A stretch of DNA of 64,000 nucleotides from assembly GCF_001243895.1 (NCBI RefSeq), contig NZ_LN851186.1, positions 3,578,735 to 3,642,734 of the forward strand, in the 5' to 3' direction. This stretch comes from Bacillus testis (GTDB lineage Bacteria > Bacillota > Bacilli > Bacillales > DSM-1321). Made by a program: the position numbers and the translations under genes. Every line of letters starts with the position of its first letter. The stretch's first letter is position 1. Under the pieces are notes generated by a model. The model did not search any database. It saw nothing but the letters and a program-made list of their open reading frames with translations, and had not been told where the DNA came from. Below, piece by piece: positions 1-9,181 of the stretch.

Positions 1-1692
1 ACGTCTGATCGGCGATGTAAAATGCGTGTAGAAATCCGTTGACAATCCAAAATGCCCGAGGCTTGCCGGATCATATTTGGCCTGTTGCATAGAACGCAGC
101 ATGACCGTGGAGATGACCATCTCTTCCGGTTTTCCTTCCACCGCTTCAATGATTTCCTGAAGGGCGCGCGGGTGGACGTCATTGGCCTTTCCTTTCACGA
201 CATAGCCGAAATTTGTAATGAACTCAAAGAAACGTTGAAGCTTTTCTTCTTTTGGATCTTCATGGATCCGGTAAAGGAATGGTACGTTCATCCAGTGGAA
301 ATGCTCAGCCACTGTTTCATTGGCAACAAGCATGAACTCCTCAATTAGCTTTTCAGCAACGGAGCGCTCGCGCAGCACGACGTCTGTCGGATGTCCTTCT
401 TCGTCCACCAATACTTTTGATTCCTTAAAATCAAAGTCGATGGCCCCACGCTGCATTCTCTTATCGCGAAGGATTTGAGCAAGTTTTTCCATTTCTTCAA
501 ACATGGGAACTGTCTTTTCATAACGCTCGCGCAGCTCCTCATCCTGATCAACAAGAATCTTATTCACATCCGAATAGGTCATTCTTTCCGTTGTTTTAAT
601 GACGCTTTGGAAAATGTCGTGATTGACCACTTTACCGGAAGGGTCGATTTCCATTTCGCAGGAAAGGGTCAGGCGGTCTACTCGCGGATTCAATGAACAG
701 ATTCCATTTGATAAGCGATGGGGAATCATCGGGATAACGCGGTCTACTAAATAGACACTTGTCCCACGGTCATATGCTTCACGATCGATTGGGCTGCCTT
801 CTGTCACATAATGGCTGACATCGGCAATATGAACGCCCAATTTGTAGTTGCCGTTATCCAAATGAGTAACGGTAACTGCATCATCCAGGTCTTTCGCATC
901 TGCACCATCAATTGTGACAATGACTTGGTCACGTAAATCGCGGCGGTTTTCCAAATCCTGCTCGGATATCGTTTCAGGCGTTGCCTCCGCTTGCTTAAGC
1001 ACGTCCTCTGGGAACTCCAATGGCAATCCATGGCTGTGGATGACGGACAAAATATCGACACCCGGATCGTTTTTATGGCCGAGGATCTCAATGACTTCCC
1101 CTTCGGCGCTCGCCCGTCCCTCTGGATAAGCAGTTAAATGAACAACCACTTTATGGCCGTCAACCGCTCCCATTCTTGCAGACTTTGGAATGAAAATATC
1201 GTTGACTACCTTCTTATCATCAGGAATGACAAAGCCAAAATGTTTGCTTTCCACATAAGTCCCTACCAATTGGGTCAACCCATGCTCGATGATTTTTTCA
1301 ACTGCCCCTTCTCTGCGGGACCCTGAGCTTTCAGAGGAAATGCGCACCAAAACAAGATCCCCATGCATCGCATTCTTTGTTTCATGCGGCGGGATAAAAA
1401 TATCATCCATACCCGGCTCTTCGGGTGTAACGAAAGCAAAGCCTTTTGCATGCGCAATCAACTTGCCCCGCACTAAATTCATTTTTTCAGGCAAACCGTA
1501 GCGGTTGCTTCTTGTGCGGACAACTTGGCCCTTTTCTTCCATTTTGACTAGTGCTTTGACGAAGCTTTTGAAATCGTCCGATTCTTCAATATCCAACTCT
1601 TTTTCTAATTCTTGTACAGTCATCGGTTTGTACGATTCTTCTTTCATGAATTGCAGCAACCGATCATAGTAATATCGAATATTCTCTTCCAT
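1..1692 (-). CDS. rnr: Ribonuclease R (3'-truncated by window edge)
   Basis: Processive 3'-5' exoribonuclease of the RNB family that degrades structured RNA and works with SmpB/tmRNA in quality control. 564 codons from an ATG at 1692 (GGAGG upstream) are present; the C-terminus with the S1 domain lies outside the window. Visible order: N-terminal winged-helix and cold-shock-type OB domains, then the RNB catalytic domain with the acidic motif [14 protein letters not shown] near residue 275 and the conserved HFTSPIRR motif right at the window edge. It follows the esterase gene by 33 bases, as in the secG-est-rnr-smpB order of Bacillus. The identification is very secure; only the missing end is unseen. 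Confidence 0.97.
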   Translation of the reverse strand, partial: MEENIRYYYDRLLQFMKEESYKPMTVQELEKELDIEESDDFKSFVKALVKMEEKGQVVRTRSNRYGLPEKMNLVRGKLIAHAKGFAFVTPEEPGMDDIFIPPHETKNAMHGDLVLVRISSESSGSRREGAVEKIIEHGLTQLVGTYVESKHFGFVIPDDKKVVNDIFIPKSARMGAVDGHKVVVHLTAYPEGRASAEGEVIEILGHKNDPGVDILSVIHSHGLPLEFPEDVLKQAEATPETISEQDLENRRDLRDQVIVTIDGADAKDLDDAVTVTHLDNGNYKLGVHIADVSHYVTEGSPIDREAYDRGTSVYLVDRVIPMIPHRLSNGICSLNPRVDRLTLSCEMEIDPSGKVVNHDIFQSVIKTTERMTYSDVNKILVDQDEELRERYEKTVPMFEEMEKLAQILRDKRMQRGAIDFDFKESKVLVDEEGHPTDVVLRERSVAEKLIEEFMLVANETVAEHFHWMNVPFLYRIHEDPKEEKLQRFFEFITNFGYVVKGKANDVHPRALQEIIEAVEGKPEEMVISTVMLRSMQQAKYDPASLGHFGLSTDFYTHFTSPIRR

Positions 1693-1725
1693 TAATATAA
1701 CAACCTCCCTATTCAAGGGTAAAAG

Positions 1726-2466
1726 CTATTCCTTCCAGTCTAATTGCTCTAGGAAATTAAACACATCGCTATGGAGCTGTTCTTTTTCTTTATCAAGCGT
1801 AATAACATGTCCAGATTCTTCATACCATTTGATTTCTTTTTTATTGCTATTTACTTCATTATATATGATATTTGCGCTGTCTGTGTTAATCACATTGTCC
1901 TTAGCTCCTTGTACCACGAATGTTGGAACGGTGATCTCAGGAACGGATTCCCGGACGGAAGCGATTAGATTCTGCAAAGCCTCCAGTGTATCCATCGGCG
2001 CAAACTTCATCATCTCTTGCTCAATCTGTTCAGGCGTCTTTCCTTCACGTTTCTTATACTCGCGGGCGTAAGCAAGGACTCCTTCGTACATCTTCTCCTT
2101 ACTTTTGAAAGACATAGGCGCACACATTGGTATAATTCCCTTAATAGGTACAGTGTAACCTAATTTTAAAGAAAATACGCCCCCAAGCGATAATCCGGCC
2201 ACTGCAATTTCATTATGGCCCATCCGCTTCAAGTGATCATAGCCCATCAAGACATCTTTCCACCAGTCTTTCGGCCCAGTGCTAACCAATTCCTCCGGAG
2301 GAACGCCGTGGCCCTTATAATGCGGGGCATGGCTCGTATACCCTCTGTCCTGAAGATATCTTCCAAGCATCCGTACATCAGATGAATTGCCCGTGAATCC
2401 ATGCAATAATAAAACCGCTCTCTTTCCGCCTTCAAAAGTGAACGGCTCAGGTTTTTTAATCTTCAT
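1726..2466 (-). CDS. est: Carboxylesterase, alpha/beta hydrolase (Est30/YvaK type)
   Basis: Cytoplasmic alpha/beta hydrolase of 246 residues, close in length and sequence pattern to the carboxylesterase Est30 of Geobacillus and YvaK of B. subtilis, which hydrolyse short-chain esters. The oxyanion-hole motif LLHGFTG is near residue 20, the nucleophile elbow GLSLGG places Ser93, and the remaining triad members are likely Asp190 (GAKD) and His220 (SGHVI). It sits directly upstream of rnr and is probably cotranscribed with it. In B. subtilis this gene immediately follows secG; here two extra genes and a pseudogene separate them. The physiological substrate is not known. Confidence 0.93.
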   Translation of the reverse strand: MKIKKPEPFTFEGGKRAVLLLHGFTGNSSDVRMLGRYLQDRGYTSHAPHYKGHGVPPEELVSTGPKDWWKDVLMGYDHLKRMGHNEIAVAGLSLGGVFSLKLGYTVPIKGIIPMCAPMSFKSKEKMYEGVLAYAREYKKREGKTPEQIEQEMMKFAPMDTLEALQNLIASVRESVPEITVPTFVVQGAKDNVINTDSANIIYNEVNSNKKEIKWYEESGHVITLDKEKEQLHSDVFNFLEQLDWKE

Positions 2467-2584
2467 TCTCCATTACTCTCCCTCATCCTGTGCGTTATTC
2501 AAGTTGCAAACAGTAAGTATTCGTACGTATCTTCTTATTTAAACAAACTTCCTCTGATTATGCTATGGAAAAGGAATGATCACA

Positions 2585-3277
2585 TTAGCCGAGGAAACGA
2601 TACCCCAATCCCCGGACCGTTTCAATAAATGTATAATCGCTATGCCGGCCAATCTTGTTCCTTAAATGAGTGACATGTACATCGACTGTTCGATCGCTTA
2701 CTTGTTTTTCGCCATTTTCATACATTTTATTGATAATCTGCTCCCTAGATAGGATTTGGTTCGCATGCTGCATCAGATAAAGCAATAATTTATATTCAAA
2801 CAGCGTCAAATCAAGAATGTTGTCCTCATAGCGAACTTCCCTTTTAATCGGCTTGATCGTCAGTCCGCGAAAACTGATTTTACTGCATCTATTCGCAGTC
2901 CGCCTAAGAATGGTTTCCACCCTGGCCACTAACTCGCCGAGACTGAATGGTTTAGGCAAAAAATCATCGGCTCCTTGCCGGAGACCCTTGATTCGGCTTT
3001 CTTCACAGCTATCTGCGCTCACAATCATGATCGGCACATTACTGTTCAGCTCCGAGCGCATCCACTGGCATAGACTGTTTCCATCTTCATCAGGCAGAAT
3101 GAGATCAAGTATAACAAAACAGGGATCATACTTCAGATAATGCCTGCGGGCTGACTTGCTATCCTCCGCCTCCATTACTTCAAATCCGGCCTTTTCCAAA
3201 TGGACTTTCATCAGATTGCGTACTTGGCTGTCATCCTCGACAATCAGGATGCTTTTCCCCCGTAGATGGTCATTCAT
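2585..3277 (-). CDS. OmpR/PhoB-family response regulator (orphan)
   Basis: DNA-binding response regulator of 230 residues: receiver domain (about 8-120) followed by a winged-helix C-terminal effector domain (about 130-229). The acidic pocket is at Asp15/Asp16, the predicted phosphoacceptor is Asp58 (ILDLILPDED), and Ser87 and Lys109 occupy the conserved switch and lysine positions. ATG is preceded by a strong AAGGGGGGAG site. No histidine kinase lies next to it: upstream on the same strand is a di-heme cytochrome c, downstream the esterase. The pairing with the cytochrome suggests, but does not show, that it controls a respiratory or sulfur-redox gene. The kinase must be encoded elsewhere or be absent. 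Confidence 0.92.
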   Translation of the reverse strand: MNDHLRGKSILIVEDDSQVRNLMKVHLEKAGFEVMEAEDSKSARRHYLKYDPCFVILDLILPDEDGNSLCQWMRSELNSNVPIMIVSADSCEESRIKGLRQGADDFLPKPFSLGELVARVETILRRTANRCSKISFRGLTIKPIKREVRYEDNILDLTLFEYKLLLYLMQHANQILSREQIINKMYENGEKQVSDRTVDVHVTHLRNKIGRHSDYTFIETVRGLGYRFLG

Positions 3278-3362
3278 CAGACTCCCCCCTTACAAAAAAC
3301 TGGCTATTCGATTAGCACTAGCATATCACAGGCGACACATTCAAACATCCTAGAAAAATTGA

Positions 3363-3390
3363 AAAAGGAATGCCGAGACAGCATCCCTTT
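3363..3390 (-). terminator. Rho-independent terminator after cytochrome c gene
   Basis: Inverted repeat AAAAGGAATGC / GCATCCCTTTT with one mismatch and a short loop, located between the cytochrome gene and the response regulator, so the two are probably transcribed separately or only partly read through. Confidence 0.7.
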
Positions 3391-3396
3391 TGGGTT

Positions 3397-4356
3397 TCAT
3401 TTTTTCTTTTGAGCCAATGTTTCGTAGGCGGCATCATCCGGCGCATCACCTTTTGGCCAATCGTATATTTTATCCAGGAAATCCGGTCTTGCCTGAGCAT
3501 TAATATAGGCAGCCACGTCAAGCGCTTCCTGACGCGTCAAGGTCCCCGGTTCGATACCGCCGGTTGCAGCCTTCGGCATAAAGTCCTTGATAAATGCAGC
3601 AGCTGTTCTGATTCTGCCCATTCCGGCGCCGATATTATAGGAGTTATCCCCAAACACGGCAAGACCATTATTGTTGCCTTCCCCATTTTCGCCATGGCAA
3701 GTGATGCAGGCTTTTTGGTAGATGTCCCTTCCTCTGTCTGTATTCACTTGCGTAATATCTCCATCGATTTTATCCAATGCTGCCCATGGTCTTTCTTTGA
3801 TGCCTGTCGGAACATTTGATGAGATGTAATCTAAATAAGCAACCATCGCCTTCATTTCAGAGCCGTCTTTTAACAATGGCTTTCCATTCATGCTGCGGCG
3901 GAAGCAGCCATTTATCCGATCTTCAATGCTGACTTCTTTTCCTGCTCTGGCATTATACGCAGGATAAGTCTTCGTAATGCCGATTAAATCCAATTCAGGA
4001 CCATTGCCGCCGTTGGCATGGCAACTGGTGCACGATAGCGAATTTCCCACATATCCATCTAGCGTGGTCGCTGTTTCTGACAAATATTTATAGCCATGCT
4101 TGATTTGCTCGCCCTTCTCCCCTGCTGGCACATCGTCCAAACTCGGAGGCATAAAATCCTTAAACTTCGCCTCCACGATATCTGCCGTACTGGCGGCCGT
4201 CGCTTTTGTCTTGATAGGCATATTCTCCCCAGATGAAACAGTCGTTTTTCTGCTTGGCCCTCCGTCAGGCACGTGGATGAACATAATCATGATAGCAAAG
4301 CCCAAAATGATAGTGCCGGCTATTGAAACAATCGAATACAGGACATTTTTATTCAT
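3397..4356 (-). CDS. Membrane-anchored di-heme cytochrome c, TsdA-like
   Basis: About 319 residues. One N-terminal membrane segment (about 5-28) without a clear cleavage site, then an exported region with two haem c sites: CTSCH (His113) and CITCH (His221). The stretch INGCFRRSMNG puts Cys151 38 residues after the first haem histidine; in TsdA-type thiosulfate dehydrogenases a cysteine at a similar distance is the distal ligand of haem 1. Met260 is a candidate distal ligand of haem 2. The family oxidises thiosulfate to tetrathionate or does the reverse; other SoxA-like di-haem cytochromes remain possible. Start chosen at ATG 4356 behind AGGGGTG; a GTG three codons upstream overlaps that site. 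It lies in an insertion between secG and the esterase gene, beside an orphan response regulator. Confidence 0.75.
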   Translation of the reverse strand: MNKNVLYSIVSIAGTIILGFAIMIMFIHVPDGGPSRKTTVSSGENMPIKTKATAASTADIVEAKFKDFMPPSLDDVPAGEKGEQIKHGYKYLSETATTLDGYVGNSLSCTSCHANGGNGPELDLIGITKTYPAYNARAGKEVSIEDRINGCFRRSMNGKPLLKDGSEMKAMVAYLDYISSNVPTGIKERPWAALDKIDGDITQVNTDRGRDIYQKACITCHGENGEGNNNGLAVFGDNSYNIGAGMGRIRTAAAFIKDFMPKAATGGIEPGTLTRQEALDVAAYINAQARPDFLDKIYDWPKGDAPDDAAYETLAQKKK

Positions 4357-4501
4357 ACATCCCACCCCTTTTTACAAACAATGTCTATATCATTCAACAT
4401 AGAAGGAGTTTGTTAAGAAATGATTAAGAGCTGGATACCTTCACAAAGTAGACATAGAGATATGAATTTTTCATAACAACCGGCTCTTTCATTCACACTA
4501 A

Positions 4502-4531
4502 AAAAGAAGCCTAATTTCAGAGGCTTCTTTA
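4502..4531 (-). terminator. Terminator behind the cytochrome pseudogene
   Basis: Stem AAGAAGCCT / AGGCTTCTT with a short loop and a T-rich end on the minus strand. It directly follows the pseudogene stop codon, so it was probably the terminator of the lost gene copy. Confidence 0.75.
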
Positions 4532-4540
4532 CTCGATCTT

Positions 4541-4659
4541 TATTCCTTTTTCCCGGCCAAGATTTCAGGCAGCATTATCTTTTGGCCATCATAGATTTTA
4601 TCCAGAAAATGCGGTCTAGGTTGGGCAACATCCTATACTTCTTGTTCCGACAACGAACC
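4541..4659 (-). pseudogene. Remnant of a second di-heme cytochrome c gene (C-terminus only)
   Basis: Read on the minus strand from 4659, one frame gives GSLSEQEV, a stop (TAG), then DVAQPRPHFLDKIYDGQK and about 13 further residues to a TAA at 4541-4543. This matches the C-terminus of the neighbouring intact cytochrome (GTLTRQEALDVAAYINAQA, then RPDFLDKIYDWPK). The remnant lacks about four residues of the YINAQ part and carries an in-frame stop. No matching sequence is seen further 5', so most of the gene is gone. It is best read as the decayed leftover of a tandem duplication or an older allele. Confidence 0.85.
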
Positions 4660-4721
4660 CCTTTATAGTCTCCAAAAGAAACAAATAGGGAAAAAACAAA
4701 GCATCTCCTACCTAAGAACAT

Positions 4722-4746
4722 AAAAAAACCAGCTTCCGCTGGCTTT
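4722..4746 (-). terminator. secG terminator
   Basis: CCAGC-TTCC-GCTGG hairpin that ends in a run of T on the minus strand, just past the secG stop codon. Confidence 0.85.
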
Positions 4747-4756
4747 CGACCCGATC

Positions 4757-4990
4757 TTACAAATTCAAATAAGATAGTCCTATCGTAAGCGCAAAAAACA
4801 ACACAGACAATACAATTGTAATTCTGTGAAGAACCAAATCGATACCGCGCGCTTTTTGTTTACCGAATAATTGCTCCGCGCCGCCGGAAATTGCTCCGGA
4901 AAGCCCCGCACTCTTACCAGATTGAAGTATAACAACCACTATGAGCGCTATACTGACAATTACTAGAAGAACTGTGAGAAACGTATTCAC
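4757..4990 (-). CDS. secG: Preprotein translocase subunit SecG
   Basis: Small integral membrane subunit of the SecYEG translocon, about 77 residues with two membrane helices (about 1-20 and 52-74) separated by the conserved loop [16 protein letters not shown] and FGKQKARG. It stimulates SecA-driven export. The start is taken as GTG at 4990 because AGGAGG (4999-5004) lies exactly 8 bases upstream; an earlier in-frame GTG at 4999 is part of that ribosome binding site. The order secG-est-rnr is the usual one in Bacillus, here interrupted by the cytochrome/regulator insertion. Confidence 0.95.
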   Translation of the reverse strand: MNTFLTVLLVIVSIALIVVVILQSGKSAGLSGAISGGAEQLFGKQKARGIDLVLHRITIVLSVLFFALTIGLSYLNL

Positions 4991-5156
4991 GCAGTCCACC
5001 TCCTACATTAATGCAACATTATAAATAATGTACCATACCATTTCCAAATTCACAATCTATTTCGGCTCTGCCTGTTTTCTGAACTCTTACTATTCACTTT
5101 CTTTGTAACTTTTAAAAACCTTTGTGAGCGATCGATTTTTTATTGGATTGTTAGGG

Positions 5157-5162
5157 TATAAT
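5157..5162 (+). promoter_or_regulatory. -10 box of the following membrane-protein gene
   Basis: Perfect TATAAT about 25 bases before the chosen ATG. A -35 box is not obvious. Transcription would start near 5169, after the upstream in-frame ATG at 5124, which supports the start at 5187. Confidence 0.5.
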
Positions 5163-5186
5163 GTCTGTAGGAGAGGACGTGAAGAT

Positions 5187-5732
5187 ATGTATAGCGATAT
5201 GATCAAAAAAATAGATATCATTATTTGTATAGCCGCAGCCGCTAGCGTCATCGCTTTATGGCTGAACACACATGCTTTTATAGAATCAATCATAATCATC
5301 ATTGCCACGGTCACACTAGTTGCATCTAAATCTGTTTTTAACCGGACTCTTATCTTTGTCGCATATGCCTTCTCGAGTTTGCTTCTTGGGTTGCTCTTTT
5401 CCATGCTTGCTGAAACGATTACATTCAATTCGTTCATGCTGCCATCCAATTATCTATCTGTAGTATTGCTCGCTCTGTTAATCGGATTGATAGCGGCCTA
5501 TGCCCGCCTGGAAAGCAGTATCCTGTCTGTCGTTTGGTTTACACTGTATGTCTTGATGATCATTGCATCCGCCATGCTGAAGGACATTTCCTTCCTGCAC
5601 GCCTTCTGGTCCAAGGATGCCCAATTATATATGATGCAAAAATTCTATCCGTTTCTTTTGGCCAGTATGCTGATCGGAGTATTCATGGAGAAATACCAAA
5701 TTGCCATGAAGAGGGACCGCCGAAGTGATTGA
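5187..5732 (+). CDS. Membrane protein of unknown function
   Basis: About 181 residues, mostly hydrophobic, with five or six predicted membrane segments and a short basic C-terminal tail (MKRDRRSD). I do not recognise a family or catalytic motif. ATG 5187 is preceded by GGAGAGG at a somewhat long spacing; an in-frame ATG at 5124 lies upstream of the likely promoter. It is transcribed away from secG and ends at a bidirectional terminator shared with the DUF2164 gene. Confidence 0.75.
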   Translation: MYSDMIKKIDIIICIAAAASVIALWLNTHAFIESIIIIIATVTLVASKSVFNRTLIFVAYAFSSLLLGLLFSMLAETITFNSFMLPSNYLSVVLLALLIGLIAAYARLESSILSVVWFTLYVLMIIASAMLKDISFLHAFWSKDAQLYMMQKFYPFLLASMLIGVFMEKYQIAMKRDRRSD

Positions 5733-5751
5733 CCATCTATTGGCCAATTTC

Positions 5752-5781
5752 AACCCCGATGCTACTGCAGTATCGGGGTTT
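5752..5781. terminator. Bidirectional terminator
   Basis: AACCCCGAT / ATCGGGGTT hairpin between two convergent genes, with A and T rich flanks on both sides. Confidence 0.8.
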
Positions 5782-5811
5782 AGCTTATCCTACAGAACAG
5801 GAATTTCTATT

Positions 5812-6069
5812 TTATCTATCCCTATATGGAACCGGTTGGACAAGGGCATATAAATCATCCTCCAACGAAATGACCTTCTGTTCTATTGTTTTCTGGGCAT
5901 CGTGTATAGCTTGATTATAAATATGAGGCGATAGCTGCTTCATCATGAAATCCAGTAACTGTTCAGCAGCCAAATCCCCGATTTCTTCGTCTCTTTCCAT
6001 ATAAAAATAATGCTGGATTCTTTCAATCAGCTCTTTTTTTTCCTCTTTCGGAATTTTAATGGCAAGCAT
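5812..6069 (-). CDS. DUF2164 family protein
   Basis: 85-residue soluble acidic protein with the family hallmarks IQHYFYMERDEEIGDLAAEQ, LLDFMMKQLSPHIYN and a C-terminal LEDDLYALVQP. The family is widespread in Bacillales and beyond but has no established function. ATG at 6069 follows AGAGGAGG at good spacing. Single gene, convergent with the upstream membrane protein gene. Confidence 0.88.
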   Translation of the reverse strand: MLAIKIPKEEKKELIERIQHYFYMERDEEIGDLAAEQLLDFMMKQLSPHIYNQAIHDAQKTIEQKVISLEDDLYALVQPVPYRDR

Positions 6070-6516
6070 GGTCTGTCCTCCTCTGATTTGTTTTCATGAT
6101 TTAAGCTCATTATATCAAGACTGGCATCTTTTTACTCTTCCTTTCGCGTCGATAAATAAGTATCGTTGGATTCATTCCATTGGCACTGAATCGATTCTAT
6201 TAAGCTTTCCTATTTTTGAATTCCACCCACCATTTGAAACAGTGCTTCTAAAATGATGGACGTATTATTCCGTTGCATCCGTTTACATTCCTTAGGAGGC
6301 GGCAACATATTGGCAAGTAGGAATTTTTCACGGTAAGACTCGAAAACAGCCATGCAAATAAGGTATAATAGAGCGTATGCACAAGTCGGGCTATATAAAA
6401 GCCGCCGACTATACACTTTACTAAAATGCACTACCTATATTTATTTTTCCAAGAGGGCGGGAGCTATTTCCTGATCCCTTTTATACAGAATTCTTCTTGA
6501 AAGCGAGTGGAACAAT
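6070..6516 (+). other. Intergenic region with promoter and leader hairpin of the YebC-type gene
   Basis: No convincing gene. A plus-strand promoter is visible: TATAAT at 6364-6369 with TCGAAA 18 bases upstream (6340-6345). The implied leader is about 140 bases long and contains a hairpin, GTCGG (6385-6389) with CCGAC (6405-6409). A weak minus-strand reading frame (6210-6431) has no ribosome binding site. Confidence 0.5.
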
Positions 6517-7236
6517 ATGGGCCGTAAATGGAACAATATTAAAGAGAAAAAAGCATCAAAAGATGCTAATACTAGCCGTATTTATGCCAAATTTGGCCGT
6601 GAAATCTACGTGGCTGCCAAACAAGGTGAACCTGATCCGGAATTGAATCAGTCATTAAAATTCGTCCTTGAACGCGCCAAAACATATAATGTACCAAAAG
6701 CCATCGTTGACCGCGCTATCGAAAAAGCAAAAGGCGGTTCAGATGAAAACTATGATGAACTTCGCTATGAAGGCTTCGGGCCAAACGGATCAATGGTCAT
6801 CGTTGACGCATTGACAAACAATGTAAACCGCACAGCTTCCGATGTCCGCGCTGCTTTCGGCAAAAATGGCGGGAACATGGGCGTGAGCGGATCTGTTGCC
6901 TATATGTTCGATGCAACGGCCGTTATCGGAATCGAAGGAAAAACAGCTGATGAAGTATTGGAACTGTTGATGGAAGCCGATCTTGACGTCCGCGATATCA
7001 TTGAAGAAGATGATGCAATCATCGTATACGCGGAGCCAGACCAATTCCACGCTGTCCAACAAGCATTCAAAGACGCTGGCGTTACAGAATTCACAGTAGC
7101 TGAATTAACAATGCTTCCTCAGAATGAAATGACGCTTCCTGAAGACGCGCAGGCACAATTCGAAAAAATGGTTGATGCCCTTGAAGACCTTGAAGATGTT
7201 CAGCAAGTGTACCACAATGTGGATCTAGGTGAATAA
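6517..7236 (+). CDS. yeeI: YebC/PmpR family protein, YeeI (YebC2) type
   Basis: 239 residues, the full family length. The N-terminus [20 protein letters not shown] and the motif [19 protein letters not shown] mark the TACO1/YebC family; the start MGRKWNNIK rather than the usual MAGHSKWANIK indicates the YeeI paralogue of Bacillus. The family was first described as transcription regulators; more recent work on TACO1 and YebC-type proteins supports a role in helping ribosomes through proline-rich stretches. Single gene with its own promoter and terminator. Confidence 0.93.
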   Translation: MGRKWNNIKEKKASKDANTSRIYAKFGREIYVAAKQGEPDPELNQSLKFVLERAKTYNVPKAIVDRAIEKAKGGSDENYDELRYEGFGPNGSMVIVDALTNNVNRTASDVRAAFGKNGGNMGVSGSVAYMFDATAVIGIEGKTADEVLELLMEADLDVRDIIEEDDAIIVYAEPDQFHAVQQAFKDAGVTEFTVAELTMLPQNEMTLPEDAQAQFEKMVDALEDLEDVQQVYHNVDLGE

Positions 7237-7249
7237 GCACCACAATAAC

Positions 7250-7288
7250 GAAGAGCCATTCTGATATCGGAACGGCTCTTCTTTTATT
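7250..7288 (+). terminator. Terminator of the YebC-type gene
   Basis: GAAGAGCC / GGCTCTTC hairpin followed by TTTTATTTA. Confidence 0.88.
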
Positions 7289-7428
7289 TATTCAGGTTAA
7301 TCCGGATCCACAAAATTCCCTCATTTTAAATGATCAATTTCTGTTAAATTGCGCACGTTTTTAAACCATTCCATATTCCTAGCAAATAACTCCGAACATT
7401 TAAATTCAATATTCTTAGTCCGCTTCCC

Positions 7429-7665
7429 TTAAATACACCTAAGAGCTCCACAATAAACGGGAGTACTATTTGAAGAGTCTTGATAACCGCTAATATAAGG
7501 ACGCATCTCGTAACGGTAATCATCCGCCAATGAATCGAAATATTTTCTAGTTACAATTTCTTTTACTTGTTTATACGTAAAGCGATCCAGATCCCAACGC
7601 ATTATGAACGAGCCATCCGACCGTGTAACTAACCTTTTTATATAGCATCTGTCATAACACCTCAC
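7429..7665 (-). CDS. Small hypothetical protein, start uncertain
   Basis: Open frame of at most 78 codons containing RSDGSFIMRWDLDRFTYKQV and a C-terminal YISGYQDSSNSTPVYCGALR. No family recognised. The first possible start (GTG 7665) has no ribosome binding site; an internal ATG (codon 22, MRWDLDRF) is another candidate. The composition looks coding, but the lack of a convincing start means it could be a decayed gene. No terminator is seen downstream. Confidence 0.4.
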   Translation of the reverse strand: MRCYDRCYIKRLVTRSDGSFIMRWDLDRFTYKQVKEIVTRKYFDSLADDYRYEMRPYISGYQDSSNSTPVYCGALRCI

Positions 7666-7770
7666 TCGCAGTTTTCTCGTAATTCTGTTCCTTTAGAATA
7701 CTATACAGTAAAGGGATTTATTGCCGCGATAGAGAATATAATACCAACCAAAACAAAAGGAGATGCCTAG

Positions 7771-8277
7771 ATGAAACAACCCCAGGAAATCGTAGATGAA
7801 TTTGCCCAATCCATCCTTTGGGTGGAAAATGTAAAAACGTTGGATCAAGCCCATTTTCTTCAGCCGATTGCAGATGAAAAATGGTCCTGCGCCCAAATAG
7901 TAGCCCACATCATGCTATGGGATGAATATGTGGCCAATGAAATTCTTCCTCAGATGAAACAGGATGCAGATGTCCGCAGCAAATCCATTCAGGAAGTGAA
8001 TGACATAGCTACTGACTATGGCCATTCCGGCATAACCGCCGAAGAATTGATTAAGCAAACAATGGAATGCAGAAAAAAACTAATTGCTTCCCTTCGCCGC
8101 AAGCCAGACCCAGCTTTTTTCGAAACATTTACATTGGATGGCGAAGCAATTGATGAATATAGCGGCCAACCCCACACCCTTTATGGCTATCTATGTTCGT
8201 TCATTTGGCATGACGGCCATCACAAACAGCAAGTCGAATCTTTCCTATCTTCAGAAATGGGCATGCAATCTTTCTAA
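7771..8277 (+). CDS. DinB-like four-helix bundle protein
   Basis: 168 residues. VAHIMLWDEYV near residue 44 and the C-terminal WHDGHHKQQVESF supply the histidines that bind a metal in DinB/YfiT-type proteins. These proteins are often thiol-dependent transferases or stress-induced proteins of unknown reaction. ATG follows AAAGGAGATG at good spacing. It is a single gene ending at a strong terminator. The exact subfamily cannot be set from the sequence. Confidence 0.85.
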   Translation: MKQPQEIVDEFAQSILWVENVKTLDQAHFLQPIADEKWSCAQIVAHIMLWDEYVANEILPQMKQDADVRSKSIQEVNDIATDYGHSGITAEELIKQTMECRKKLIASLRRKPDPAFFETFTLDGEAIDEYSGQPHTLYGYLCSFIWHDGHHKQQVESFLSSEMGMQSF

Positions 8278-8309
8278 AAAAGCGATTCCCTGCTTAGGAA
8301 TCGCTTTTG
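8278..8309 (+). terminator. Terminator of the DinB-like gene
   Basis: AAAGCGATTCC / GGAATCGCTTT hairpin immediately after the stop codon, followed by T residues. Confidence 0.88.
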
Positions 8310-8389
8310 GCTATCTTTGTTTCTCTTCTGCCTAAACTGCCTTCTTTCGTTTCTGCACTGGTTACAAGAACGAACATTCAGTATACCTT

Positions 8390-9181
8390 TTACATTCTTT
8401 CCAAAAGAGGATACAATTCCTCGAGATGCTTGATTTCATAGGTTGGTTCTACCTCGGTCCGTTCTTTGCGATGGCGGTTGACCCATACATTTCGGATTCC
8501 GGCCCGATTGGAGCCCAAAATATCAGTCATCAGATTATCGCCGACCATAAGAGCTTCATCTTTCCCAACACCTATTTGTTCCAGTGCATATTCAAAGATG
8601 GAAGAGTCCGGTTTTCCTTTTCCAAAATCACCAGAAATAATGATTTCATCGAAATATGGAGCAATCTCCGGCGTAATCGACAATTTGGTTTTTTGCAGCT
8701 CCGGCGACCCGTTTGTCAGCAGCACCAACTTATACTTTCCTTTCAAGGCTTCAAGGACGCGCAGGCTTTCTTCATACAGATACGGGTTCTTTTTTCTCTC
8801 GGCCGGAAACCGTTCAGCCAACTCCCTCCCCAGTTCTTCATCCTCAATGCCCAATGCCAATAATCCATGCGTCCAGGCATCTCTTCGATAGCCAGGCGCT
8901 AATTCCTTCATCTTCGGAAATTCCAGATGGCCATCGCCAAAATCCCCCCATAATCCCTCGAAAGGATTTATGCCAATCATTTGAGTGAATTCATATGTAT
9001 CATAAGAAGCATATAGCTTCCTTGCTTCTTTTCTTACAGTTTCCTCCAAAGCGCTGCTTGAAATGTCATACTTGGCTGCCGCATAACTGCATGTAGCTTT
9101 GAATGCTTCACTTACGCTCTTTTGATCCCACAGTAATGTATCGTCCAAATCAAACAATACTGCCTTTAACATACTTTTCAC
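8390..9181 (-). CDS. HAD-family phosphatase (YsaA-like)
   Basis: 263 residues with all four haloacid-dehalogenase motifs: DLDDT (nucleophile Asp11, Asp13), LLTNG (Thr156), GKGKPD (Lys190) and GDNLMTD (Asp215, Asp220). A cap domain lies between motifs I and II. It resembles B. subtilis YsaA, reported as a phosphoserine phosphatase, but HAD substrates are hard to predict and other phosphoesters are possible. Single gene. Confidence 0.85.
   Translation of the reverse strand: MKSMLKAVLFDLDDTLLWDQKSVSEAFKATCSYAAAKYDISSSALEETVRKEARKLYASYDTYEFTQMIGINPFEGLWGDFGDGHLEFPKMKELAPGYRRDAWTHGLLALGIEDEELGRELAERFPAERKKNPYLYEESLRVLEALKGKYKLVLLTNGSPELQKTKLSITPEIAPYFDEIIISGDFGKGKPDSSIFEYALEQIGVGKDEALMVGDNLMTDILGSNRAGIRNVWVNRHRKERTEVEPTYEIKHLEELYPLLERM

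Noticed and set aside
4991-4999. Upstream GTG start for secG
   Set aside because: It overlaps the AGGAGG site that is spaced correctly for the GTG at 4990.
6210-6431. Minus-strand 73-codon frame
   Set aside because: No ribosome binding site and it overlaps the promoter of the YebC-type gene.
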